A stretch of DNA of 30,660 bases from CAUTXO01 sp963542625 (GTDB taxonomy: Bacteria > Campylobacterota > Campylobacteria > Campylobacterales > SZUA-545). Each line of letters starts with the position of its first letter. The first letter of the stretch is position 1. Below the pieces are notes generated by a model that searched no databases, was not told the origin of the DNA, and saw nothing but the letters and a program-made list of their open reading frames with translations. Below are positions 15,167-23,873 of the stretch, in pieces. The translations under genes were made by a program, and so were the position numbers. The DNA lies in NCBI GenBank assembly GCA_963542625.1, contig CAUTXO010000016.1, positions 1 through 30,660 on the forward strand, given 5' to 3'.

Positions 15167-18100
15167 CAAAAGCGCTCAGATCTTAGGCGAAGCAAGCAAG
15201 GGCACAGCGGCTGGAATAGTCGCATTTTTTGCCCCATCGATCGCCTTAGTTTCTCAAGCCCTAAAAGAATTTTTCGAGCAAAGCGAAAGCTCTTTTGCAG
15301 GCTTTGCCGTGTGCTCCGATACCAAAGCGGCAAACATCGACGAAAAAGATGGCGACATAAGCCTTTATGAGCTCCCTATCCCGCCCACGACTAGCGCAGA
15401 TCTCTTGGCTAAAAACGTCAAAGCGCAGCTAAACAACGACAAAAAAGTAATAATTTTTAGCACCTACCAAAGCATCGACGTTCTTATTAAAATGCAAAAG
15501 ATCTTACAAAAGGATCTAGATCTAATCATTTGCGACGAAGCGCATCGCACGGCGGGTTACACGCAAGAAGGCCAAAGCGATAGCGTATTTACAAAGGTGC
15601 ATAGCAACGATTATTTAAAAGCCGCCAAGCGCCTTTATATGACGGCCACGCCCAAAATTTACTCTCAAAGCAGCGTGGCAAAGGCAAGCCAGGAGGAAAT
15701 GCTAATTTATTCGATGGACGATGAAACGTGCTTTGGTAAGGTGGCCTATGAGCTAGATTTTGGCAAGGCCTTAGAAAAAAATTTGCTCTCTGAATACAAG
15801 GTTTTAATTACCGTCGTTAATGAAGCAGAGATTGCAAGCGCCGTCAATTCTTTGCAGGGGGCAAGATCTAGCAAGGCGGCCAAGTTTGCCTTCAACACGC
15901 AGGATAAGCAAACAGGCCAAAAAAAGCAGGCGAGCATTAGTATGGAATTTGCCGCGCAGCTCATTGCCACGTATAAAAGCCTTATAAAAGAGGACGTTTT
16001 TGTGATTAATACCGCGGGCGAAAAAGTGCCGCTTGATGAAGATATCAAAGGCGCGATGCAAACGGCGATTGCCTTTAACAGCTCCATTGCAAATTCAAAA
16101 AATAGGGTCGAGGCCTTTGGCGAGGTTATTAGATCTTACGATGAAAACACGCCGCGAGCCTTTAATTTAGATCACATCGACGGCGCAATGAACCAAAGCA
16201 AGAAAAACGAAAAGCTAGAGTGGCTAAGGGGCGCAGGGGAGGACATTAGGATCTTAAGCAACGCTAAATGCCTAACAGAAGGCATCGATGTCCCGCGCCT
16301 TGATAGCGTAATATTTTTTGACGCGCGCGATAGCGTGGTGGATATCGTCCAAGCCGTTGGACGCGTGATGAGAAAAGCAGAAGGCAAAAAATACGGCTAT
16401 GTTATTTTGCCTATATCCTTGCCGCAAAAAGACGAGCTTAGATACGACGAGATCTTAAAAAACGATCGCTTCAGGGTCGTTTGGAAAGTGCTAAAAGCCT
16501 TGCGTAGCCACGATAGCCGCCTAGTAAGCGAAGCCGAAATAATAAAAAAAGTAAAAGTTTTAGAGCTATCCGTAAAAGGCGAAAGCCCCGCGCCGCAGAT
16601 CTTAAAAGATCTAGCACCCTTGCCAAAAAGTCTCTTTAGTATCAAAGATCTAGCCACGAGCCTTTACAGTCTCATCCCTTCTAAATTAGGCGATAGAGAA
16701 TACTGGAGCACCTTTGCAAAGGCAGCAGGATCTATCGCCGGGATCTTAGAAGCTAGGATCTCTAGCCTAGTAGCTAGCGAGCCTAAGATTAAGGCCGAAT
16801 TTGACAAATTCCTAAAAACGCTAAGGAAAAACATCAACTCCCGCGTTAGCCAAGACGGCGCAATGGCGATGATAACGCAGCACATCATCACGCGCCCGAT
16901 CTTTGACACCATCTTTGAAAACAACGAATTCACAGGCAAAAACGTTGTTTCTAGATCGATGCAAAAGCTTTACGAAAAGCTAAGGGTCTACCAGCTAGAA
17001 GACGAAACAAGCAAGCTCAAAAACCTATACGAGAGCATAAAAGATAACGCCCGCCGCGCCCAAACGGACAAGGAAAAGCAAGAGATCATCAAAAATCTCT
17101 ACGACAACTTTTTTAACGCCGCCTTTAAAAACGACAGCGAGCGCCTTGGCATCGTTTATACGCCCATCGAAATTGTTGATTACATCATTTTCTCCGTTTC
17201 ACACGCGCTAAAAAAGCACTTTGGAAAAAGCCTAAACGACCGCAACGTAAATATTCTAGATCCCTTCACAGGCACGGGCACATTCATTGTGCGCTTGCTC
17301 CAAAGCGGGCTAATTGATACAAATTTGCGCCACAAATACAAAAACGAAATTCACGCTAATGAGATTACGTTGCTTGCTTATTACATCGCCAATCTAAACA
17401 TTCAAGCCGCCTACCACGCCGCGCTAAACGAGCAAACAAGCGAAAATTACGAAACGATGAAGGGGCTACTATTCACCGATACTTTCGAGCTAGGCGAGGA
17501 TAAAACAGATCCAAACAATCTCATAAAAGACGAATATTTTAAAGAAAACGAAGAAGAAATTATGAACCAAAAGCGCAAGCAAATAGATATTATCATCGGT
17601 AACCCGCCCTATTCAGCCGGCCAAACAAGCGCAAATGACGACAACAAAAACACCACGTATCCGAATTTATTTAAACGCATCAAAAGCACCTATGCAAATC
17701 TAGGAACAGCCACCAACAAAAACAGCCTTTATGACTCCTACAAGCTTGCCATTCGCTGGGCTAGCGACCGTATCAAGCAAAACGGCATCATTGGCTTTGT
17801 AACTAACGCTAGTTTTTTAGATGCCAACGCAGACGATGGCCTAAGATCTTGCCTAGAGAGCGAATTTAGCCATATTTACGTGATAAATTTGCGGGGTAAT
17901 GCGCGCACGGCAGGAGAAACAAGACGAAAAGAGGGCGACGGTATTTTTGGGCTTGGCTCACGCACTCCGGTGGCTATTACGCTTTTAATCAAAGACGCAA
18001 ACTACCAAAAAGACAAGGCCACCATTTATTATCACGACATCGGCGAATATTTATCGCGCGATGAAAAGCTAGCCATTTTGAGCGAGTTTAAAAGTATCGC

Positions 18101-19403
18101 GGGCACGAGCTTTAGGATCTTAAAGCCAAACAAGTATAACGACTGGATAAATCAGCGCGATGAGAGCTTTTATAAATTCGTCCAGATCGCTAGCAAAGAC
18201 ACCAAATTTAAAGACGGAAAGGATATTTTTAGGGTATTGTCGCAAGGGCTAAAAACGAATAGAGACGCTTGGGCGTATAATTTTTCTAAACAAGATCTGC
18301 TAAAAAATATGAGCTCTTGCGTTGATTTTTACAACACCGAGCGAGAAAATTTAGCTAAAGATCCACAGCATAAATTAGATATGAACCCAGCTAAGATCTC
18401 GTGGAGCAGAAAAATCATAAATTTTTGCAAGAAAAATAAAAAGCTTGAATTTGATGCAAGTAAGGCTAAGCTTTGTTTGTATCGTCCATATAGCAAAGCT
18501 TGGCTTTATTACGACGCTTATTTTAACGAGGATCGCTACCAGCTAGAAAAAATTTTTCCAGCCCCTAGCAGCGCGGGCTTTGCTAGGCATAATTTAGCAA
18601 TTGCCTTAAATGATAAGGGCGGTGGTGAGTTTGGCGCATTGATTACAAACGACATATTTGATCTGCATCTTTTTAATCAAAGTGTTACCTTCCCCCTTTA
18701 TTACTACGAAAAGCAAGAAGCAAATTTGCTAAACGCAAATAGCGGCTATGAGCGCAAAGACGCCATAAGAGACTGGGCTTTGGCTGAATTTAGGCGGGTT
18801 TATAAAGATAGCCAGATCTCCAAAGAGGATATTTTTTATTACATTTACGGCCTTTTTCACTCAAAAGACTATCGCGAGCATTATGCCGATAACCTTTCTA
18901 AAATGCTCCCGCGCATTCCCTATTGCAAAGATTTTTGGGGCTTTTCACATTCAGGCCGCGCCCTAGCCGCGCTGCACCTAAACTACGAAACGCAAGAGCC
19001 AAATAAAACCGCGCAAGTCAGGCGGCAAGGCAGCGGCGGGATCTTTGCTAGCGACTTAAGCGATTTAAAAGCGCAAGATTTTAGAGTTTTTAAAATGCGA
19101 TTCGCCAAAAAAGGCGGCAAGCCCGACAAAACAACCATAGAATTCAACCACGCCCTAGCTATTGAAAATATCCCGCCGCGCGCGTATGAATACGTGGTAA
19201 ATGGCAAAAGCGCGCTTGAATGGGTAATGGAGCGCTTCCAAGTCAAAACGGACAAAGAAAGCGGTATTGTCAATGATCCAAACACCGCAAGCGAAGATCC
19301 TAGATACGTTTTAGATCTGATCTTAAGAGTGATTGAAACAAGCCTGCAAAGCGTTGAGCTAATAGACAAGCTCCCGCCCCCAGAGATCTTAGATCTAGAC
19401 TAG
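15135..19403 (+). CDS. Type ISP restriction-modification enzyme, helicase-methyltransferase-specificity part
   Basis: A 1422-codon frame that continues the 14435 gene once the G tract has nine (or twelve) bases. Helicase motifs are APSIALVSQ (Ia), CDEAHRT (Walker B, about residues 133-139), MTATPK (III, about 169) and AVGRVMRK (VI, about 405). The adenine methyltransferase part has LDPFTGTGTFIV (SAM motif I, about 709) and GNPPYSAGQ (catalytic NPPY motif IV, about 822). The last 500 residues would hold the target recognition domain. The apparent GTG start lies inside the G tract and is unlikely to be used. Type ISP enzymes cut and methylate an asymmetric site from one chain. No partner genes are nearby, consistent with this class. 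Confidence 0.92.
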   Translation: MGGGQNHLSTNKSAQILGEASKGTAAGIVAFFAPSIALVSQALKEFFEQSESSFAGFAVCSDTKAANIDEKDGDISLYELPIPPTTSADLLAKNVKAQLNNDKKVIIFSTYQSIDVLIKMQKILQKDLDLIICDEAHRTAGYTQEGQSDSVFTKVHSNDYLKAAKRLYMTATPKIYSQSSVAKASQEEMLIYSMDDETCFGKVAYELDFGKALEKNLLSEYKVLITVVNEAEIASAVNSLQGARSSKAAKFAFNTQDKQTGQKKQASISMEFAAQLIATYKSLIKEDVFVINTAGEKVPLDEDIKGAMQTAIAFNSSIANSKNRVEAFGEVIRSYDENTPRAFNLDHIDGAMNQSKKNEKLEWLRGAGEDIRILSNAKCLTEGIDVPRLDSVIFFDARDSVVDIVQAVGRVMRKAEGKKYGYVILPISLPQKDELRYDEILKNDRFRVVWKVLKALRSHDSRLVSEAEIIKKVKVLELSVKGESPAPQILKDLAPLPKSLFSIKDLATSLYSLIPSKLGDREYWSTFAKAAGSIAGILEARISSLVASEPKIKAEFDKFLKTLRKNINSRVSQDGAMAMITQHIITRPIFDTIFENNEFTGKNVVSRSMQKLYEKLRVYQLEDETSKLKNLYESIKDNARRAQTDKEKQEIIKNLYDNFFNAAFKNDSERLGIVYTPIEIVDYIIFSVSHALKKHFGKSLNDRNVNILDPFTGTGTFIVRLLQSGLIDTNLRHKYKNEIHANEITLLAYYIANLNIQAAYHAALNEQTSENYETMKGLLFTDTFELGEDKTDPNNLIKDEYFKENEEEIMNQKRKQIDIIIGNPPYSAGQTSANDDNKNTTYPNLFKRIKSTYANLGTATNKNSLYDSYKLAIRWASDRIKQNGIIGFVTNASFLDANADDGLRSCLESEFSHIYVINLRGNARTAGETRRKEGDGIFGLGSRTPVAITLLIKDANYQKDKATIYYHDIGEYLSRDEKLAILSEFKSIAGTSFRILKPNKYNDWINQRDESFYKFVQIASKDTKFKDGKDIFRVLSQGLKTNRDAWAYNFSKQDLLKNMSSCVDFYNTERENLAKDPQHKLDMNPAKISWSRKIINFCKKNKKLEFDASKAKLCLYRPYSKAWLYYDAYFNEDRYQLEKIFPAPSSAGFARHNLAIALNDKGGGEFGALITNDIFDLHLFNQSVTFPLYYYEKQEANLLNANSGYERKDAIRDWALAEFRRVYKDSQISKEDIFYYIYGLFHSKDYREHYADNLSKMLPRIPYCKDFWGFSHSGRALAALHLNYETQEPNKTAQVRRQGSGGIFASDLSDLKAQDFRVFKMRFAKKGGKPDKTTIEFNHALAIENIPPRAYEYVVNGKSALEWVMERFQVKTDKESGIVNDPNTASEDPRYVLDLILRVIETSLQSVELIDKLPPPEILDLD
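15137..15146 (+). repeat. G10 phase-variation tract in the type ISP gene
   Basis: Ten G follow ACGCGT within the helicase domain. Upstream codons are in one frame and downstream codons need a one-base deletion, so G10 is OFF and G9 (or G12) is ON. The tract lies between Walker A and motif Ia, so the OFF product keeps the nuclease fold but no complete motor. Confidence 0.93.
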
Positions 19404-19427
19404 CGCGAGCCTGCAAGATCTCTCAGG

Positions 19428-19769
19428 CTAGATCCCAGCGTGCGAATGGCCAAAATACACGAATTTATGCCCCCTAATCTCGTGAATAGACAGCCGCATT
19501 TCAAAAAGGTGCTCTAAATCCGCGTCGCACACATCGCGGCTAGCCTTGCAAGAGAGCACGCGCCCCTTTTTTAGCATAATAAGATCGCGCGCGTAGTGCA
19601 GGGCGTGGTGAATGTCGTGCAAAACGGCGATGGTAATTAGCCCTAGCTCTTGCGTTTGCGCGCGGATTAGCTCGAGCATTTCGTGCTGATTTTCACGCTT
19701 GGCGATGAGCGGGTAGTGCCTTTTAGAATAAACCATTTTAGTTTTTCCCGCACGAGAGCATATCCTCAC
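19428..19769 (-). pseudogene. Remnant of an iron/siderophore ABC transporter ATPase (FecE/CeuD-like), C-terminal half
   Basis: The frame encodes the part of an ABC ATPase after Walker B: ENQHEMLELIRAQTQELGL, then IAVLHDIHHALHYARDLIMLKKGRVL with the switch His in LHDIHHA, and a C-terminal tail. Walker A, the Q-loop, the signature LSGG and the Walker B aspartate are all missing. The N-terminal 19 residues (MRICSRAGKTKMVYSKRHY) are unrelated. No permease or binding protein gene is adjacent. It is therefore a truncated, inactive relic left between the restriction-modification gene and pyrG. Confidence 0.75.
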
Positions 19770-19849
19770 GCGTGGATCTGATAAAGGCGAACATCGAGGC
19801 GGCGTTTGATATGGAGGCGGAGGATCTTTTTAAACGGATCTTTAAGTAA
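19742..19849 (+). pseudogene. Short C-terminal coding remnant of unknown family
   Basis: A plus-strand frame after a TAG at 19739-19741 reads HESISSRVDLIKANIEAAF, then DMEAEDLFKRIFK, and stops at 19849. The composition and helical pattern look like a genuine protein terminus, but there is no start or upstream part. It overlaps the 5' end of the FecE-like relic on the other strand, suggesting a deletion junction here. I do not recognise its source. Confidence 0.35.
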
Positions 19850-19883
19850 TTCTCTAGCTAGCACCAGCACGCCAGCAAGCGTG

Positions 19884-21500
19884 CTACTTCTTAAACTTCA
19901 AGCAATGCTCGATGAAGCTAAGAATAATAGGGCTTGGGGCTTCTAAATGGCTGGTAAATTCGGGGTGGAATTGCACGGCAACAAACCACGGGTGATCCAT
20001 AAGTTCGCAAGCCTCCATTAGCCCCTTAGACTCGCCCGAAATCATCATACCGTTTTGCTCAAAAACGTCCTTGTAGGCAGGGTTTGCTTCATATCTATGG
20101 CGGTGGCGTTGCATAATTTTTTCTTCTTTAAACGCCGCGCGCAGCTTGCTACCCTCGCGCAAATTGCACTCATAAGATCCAAGCCGCAGCGTCCCGCCCA
20201 TTGGGCTTGTTTGCGTTCGCAGCTGTTTCGTCCCCGTGGCGTCTATGAATTCATCTATCAAAAACACAACCGGATATTTCGTTTGCGGGTCAAATTCCGT
20301 GGAGTTCGCGCCCTTGTATCCAAGCACGTTCCTTGCAAATTCAATTAGCGCAAGCTGCATACCAAGGCAGATCCCAAGAAACACGACGCGATTTTTGCGC
20401 GCGTATTCAATGGCTAGGATCTTGCCCTCCACGCCACGGCTACCAAAACCGCCGGGCACTAAGATCCCATCAATGCCGCTTAGCATTTCTTGCGCGTTTT
20501 GCGGCGTGAGCGTCTCGCTATCCACCCACTTAAATTCCACGCGGCTATCACACCACGCGCCGCTATGCACGAGCCCTTCTAGCAAGGATTTGTAGGCTTC
20601 TTTTAAGTCTAAATACTTGCCAACGAAGGCGATTTTTACCGCCGCCTTTGGCTCTAGGATCTTACCCACAAGCGCGCGGTATTCTTTCAGCGCTGGCTTT
20701 AGGTTTTCAAGCTCCAAATCGCGCGTGATTGGCTTTAGAATGTCTTGCTCCAAAAACTTTAGCGGGATCTCATAAATGCTTTTGGCGTCAATCGCTTCAA
20801 TGATGGCGTCTGGCTCAACGTCGCAAGAGGCGGAGAGCTTTTTTTTGATGTCCTTTGGTAGCGGCTTGTTCGCACGGCAAACGAGCATATTTGGCGAGAT
20901 CCCAATCTTGCGCAGCTCGCCCACGGAATGTTGCGTTGGCTTGGTTTTTAGCTCATCGGCGGCTTCAATGTAGGGCACGAGCGTAACGTGAATATTATAC
21001 ACGCGCCCCTTCATTGCGTGCTTCATTTGCCGCACCGCCTCGTAAAAAGGCAGGCCTTCGATGTCGCCAATCGTCCCGCCAAGCTCCACGACCAAAATGT
21101 CCTTGTCCTTGCCCGCTAGCTTTATGCGCCGTATGATCTCGTCCGTGATGTGCGGGACGACTTGTATCGTTTGCCCTAGATAATCCCCGTGGCGCTCCTT
21201 TTCTATGACGGTTGAGTAAATTTGCCCCGTTGTGATGTTGTTTTTCTTGCTTAGGGTTTGGTTTAGGAAGCGCTCGTAATGCCCGATGTCAAGATCCGTC
21301 TCGCCGCCGTCGGCAGTTACAAAGACCTCGCCGTGCTCCATTGGAGACATCGTGCCTGGATCTACGTTGATGTAAGGGTCGATTTTTAGCATACTAACCT
21401 CAAGCCCTGAAGATCTTAGCAGCTTTGCAATAGATGCGCTTGTGATGCCCTTGCCAAGGCTTGAGAGAACCCCGCCCGTTACAAAAATAAACTTCGTCAT
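19884..21500 (-). CDS. pyrG: CTP synthase
   Basis: Makes CTP from UTP using glutamine and ATP. I chose the ATG at 21500 (538 residues, starting MTKFIFVTGGVLSSLGKG) over one seven codons upstream, because AGAGG lies six bases before it and CTP synthases begin this way. The N-terminal amidoligase domain has SSLGKG (P-loop), DPYINVDPGTMSP and ELGGTIGDIEG. The C-terminal class I glutaminase domain has nucleophile Cys in LGICLGMQ and the His/Glu pair in VQFHPEFTSH. It is complete and typical. It is divergent from rpsU across about 100 bp. Confidence 0.97.
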   Translation of the reverse strand: MTKFIFVTGGVLSSLGKGITSASIAKLLRSSGLEVSMLKIDPYINVDPGTMSPMEHGEVFVTADGGETDLDIGHYERFLNQTLSKKNNITTGQIYSTVIEKERHGDYLGQTIQVVPHITDEIIRRIKLAGKDKDILVVELGGTIGDIEGLPFYEAVRQMKHAMKGRVYNIHVTLVPYIEAADELKTKPTQHSVGELRKIGISPNMLVCRANKPLPKDIKKKLSASCDVEPDAIIEAIDAKSIYEIPLKFLEQDILKPITRDLELENLKPALKEYRALVGKILEPKAAVKIAFVGKYLDLKEAYKSLLEGLVHSGAWCDSRVEFKWVDSETLTPQNAQEMLSGIDGILVPGGFGSRGVEGKILAIEYARKNRVVFLGICLGMQLALIEFARNVLGYKGANSTEFDPQTKYPVVFLIDEFIDATGTKQLRTQTSPMGGTLRLGSYECNLREGSKLRAAFKEEKIMQRHRHRYEANPAYKDVFEQNGMMISGESKGLMEACELMDHPWFVAVQFHPEFTSHLEAPSPIILSFIEHCLKFKK

Positions 21501-21558
21501 AGAAACCTCTGGAATTTTCAAAGGCTCAATTTTAGCAGTAGTTTAATAAATTTGCTTG

Positions 21559-21564
21559 TATAAT
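21559..21564 (+). promoter_or_regulatory. Putative -10 element of rpsU
   Basis: TATAAT at 21559-21564 preceded by TTG lies 36 bases before the rpsU start. No -35 match lies at the expected distance. Confidence 0.6.
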
Positions 21565-21600
21565 GCCCGCCTTAATCCAAGCCGATTGGGGGTGATATTT

Positions 21601-21813
21601 TTGCCGGGCGTAAAAGTTAAAGAAAACGAATCTTTTGAAGAAGCGTATCGCCGTTTTAAAAAGCAGGTGGATCGCAACCTGATTGTAACGGAGGCGCGCG
21701 CGCGACGCTTTTTTGAGTCGAACGTGGAGAAAAAGAAGAAGCAAAACATAGCCAAAAAGAAAAAAATGTTAAAGAGAATGTATATGATGAAAAGATACGA
21801 ATCTAGGCTCTAA
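21601..21813 (+). CDS. rpsU: 30S ribosomal protein S21
   Basis: A 70-residue basic protein of the small ribosomal subunit. It begins at TTG 21601, reading (M)PGVKVKENESFEEAYRRFK as in other epsilonproteobacterial S21 proteins (MPGIKV...). GGGGGTGAT just upstream gives a ribosome site. The upstream ATG at 21556 lies inside the -10 region and would add 15 unrelated residues. Conserved features are FKKQVDRNLIVTEARARRFFES and the C-terminal MLKRMYMMKRYESRL. The TTG start may limit translation. Confidence 0.95.
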   Translation: MPGVKVKENESFEEAYRRFKKQVDRNLIVTEARARRFFESNVEKKKKQNIAKKKKMLKRMYMMKRYESRL

Positions 21814-23593
21814 TCTAGGCTTTGTTTTTTAGGCGGCGTTTGTTTTAGGGGTGGCTGCTGTTTTTGGGGCTGTTTGTAGGGCGGCTTTTGTTTATGAGCG
21901 GTAGCGGCGGGGCTGGGCTGGCGGGGCTAGGTCTAGTAAGGCTTTGGCGCTTGCTGGCTGCTTTGGCTGGCGCGGGTAGTGCTCCCGGCGCTAGATCTAG
22001 CAAGGCTTTGGCGGGGCAAGATCTTTGGCGAGCTCAAGATCTTTACGCCTGGTGTGCGCTGGATCTAGCAAGATCTTAGTGCTCGCTTGTTTTTTACGTG
22101 CTTACTCGCACTGGATCTTTAGCAGGCTTTGGATTGACAAGGCTTTAGCACGATAGATCTTTGGCGGCTTTGGCGCGGCAAGATCTTAGCCTCCCACCCC
22201 TGCCTTGCTAGCCATTTACTTTTAAATACCTTAGTTACGAAGCATTTTCGGTTTAATCCTTTGCTATTTTTGGCGCTCATTTCTGGGCGTTACGTGTGGA
22301 TTTGACTTGACAAAGATGTCGATCTATCTATTTTTAATGGTGAATCTTTGCAATCTAGCGTTGTGACTATTAATGCTTGCAAAGTTGCACGGTGGGTTAT
22401 TGCTGGCGGATCTAAGCGGTAGCTTAAGATCTGCGCGCTACGTATGGCGTCGTTGGCTATAAAGCGGCACAGATCTTGGCTAGATCCTAACATTGAGTTT
22501 TTGAGAGTTTTGGATACGCTCCTATTTTGCAAAAAACGCATAGGCTAGGGCGCGCGCGCTTTAACAGACAGTCGGGTTCAAGATCCCTAGTGAGCCCGTG
22601 TGATACGAGTGCGCGACTAGATCTTATAAACGCTTGTGATTGTATGGCTGGTGCAAGGCACAAAATGTAGCGCCTATTGGTGGTGTGTGATGATCTTGTG
22701 GATCTAAGCTAAGATCTAGCTTAAGATTTGCCACTGGCGTGTGCGTCTTGAATTTGTGAAGCACACGTGGATAATCGGTAGCGGTTGCATTGATGGTTTA
22801 ATATTGCTGGCGTTTAGGATCCAAGCGGCACAGTTTAAGATCCGCAGTAACGGATTGTTGCTGATTTTGAAACCGTGGCGGCGTTATGGCATAAAGCGGT
22901 GTAATTGGCTGTGTGATGTTCGTGGAGATGTAACCTATGGCATTAATGGCGTAAAGTTGTAGCGATTTTAAGGTTTGCGCCTTACACACAGCTTGCGCTT
23001 AGATCCTTTGCAGCTTAATGGCGCCGGTGTGGTAAAAAGCATAATTCCTGCGCCTTGTGTTTAACGCTTTGTGGTTTGCGCGTGTGCGCTTTGGCTTAGT
23101 TTATAAGATAAGTAGCGCTAGTTTTTGTTGTGTCTTTGGTAAGCTAGTGTTTGATTGTGTTTTAGTGTTAGCGCTTGTGTTTAATTGATTTTGTTTGTGC
23201 TTGCTGTGTTTGCTCTTAAGTGCGTTTTTACGCTATTTCTCAATGAAAAACAGCCTTTAATTTTTTAAAAATATTTTAATGCTTTTTGTTTTTATAGATC
23301 AAGTAATAAATTATACTTGTGTTTAGATCCCGTGCTGTTTTTGCGTGGCTGGTTTTGGTTCGCGTGCTTGTTTTTGAGCTTTAACGTTGTTGAGTGCGTT
23401 TGCTTTGTTGGTTTAGCGCGCCACTCGCGCGATTTGCGCTTTGGTGTGGATGTGCGGTGCGTGTTGCAAACGCGCACTTGGGTTTGCTTTGGCTTGACAT
23501 TGTGCGCTTGCGTGTTTTGCGTCTTTTGCGCACGCCGCACTCAAACGCGTGTTTGCCCTGCCGTCTTGCGCCAGCCAGCGCCACTCCCCCTTT
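21814..23593. repeat. 1.8-kb gene-free keto-rich region with AGATCT repeats in its left part
   Basis: No convincing gene, tRNA or known small RNA is visible. From 21814 to about 22750 there are about ten AGATCT sites with short recurring phrases (CTAGCAAGGCTTTGGCG, CTTAAGATCTGCG). From about 22980 to 23590 the plus strand is strongly G+T-rich (TGTGTTTAATTGATTTTGTT and similar) with almost no AGATCT. Another inverted repeat, CAAGTA / TACTTG, lies near 23299-23318. Short frames of 60-96 residues occur on both strands but are low-complexity or Cys/Leu-rich and resemble nothing. It may be decayed coding DNA or an island junction. Confidence 0.6.
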
Positions 23594-23845
23594 TTACGCC
23601 TTTTTGATGTAGCTTAGCGCTTCTTTTCGCGCTTCGTCAAGCGAATTTATCGCCTTTTCTATGTTTTGTAGCTCCCCGATTATCGATTCTTCCGCCCATT
23701 CCTTTAAATATGGCGGTTTGTCCGTCTTGCCCTGTCTGTATGAGCCAAAGCTAAAGAGATTTGTATCGGACATTTTTAGAAGAATTTTTAGCTCTTGCAA
23801 TGAGTCTTCAAGCGACCTTATCGCTTCTTCTATTATATCTTCCAT
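23594..23845 (-). CDS. Small coiled-coil hypothetical protein downstream of rpoD
   Basis: An 83-residue acidic protein with a strong ribosome site (AAGGAAA about eight bases before the ATG), 28 bases after the rpoD stop and so probably co-transcribed. The first 25 residues (MEDIIEEAIRSLEDSLQELK) and the last 30 (IIGELQNIEKAINSLDEARKEA in shorter segments) are predicted helices with heptad-like spacing. The middle (SFGSYRQGKTDKPPYLKEW) looks ordered. The codon pattern resembles its neighbour. I do not recognise the family. Confidence 0.75.
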   Translation of the reverse strand: MEDIIEEAIRSLEDSLQELKILLKMSDTNLFSFGSYRQGKTDKPPYLKEWAEESIIGELQNIEKAINSLDEARKEALSYIKKA

Positions 23846-23873
23846 AAATTTTCCTTTTTGAGATCTTGGCGGT

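Noticed and set aside
19428..19769. A functional iron-transport ATPase
   Set aside because: Walker A, signature and Walker B are absent; only the C-terminal half is present.
21864..22079. Gly/Ala/Leu-rich 71-residue frame after rpsU
   Set aside because: Low-complexity reading through CTAGCAAGGCTTTGGCG repeats, with no family resemblance and no ribosome site.
22290..22989. Short frames on both strands (for example 22290-22541 minus, 22741-22962 plus)
   Set aside because: They do not resemble known proteins, have no ribosome sites and lie in a repeat-rich gap; possibly decayed DNA but not supportable as genes.
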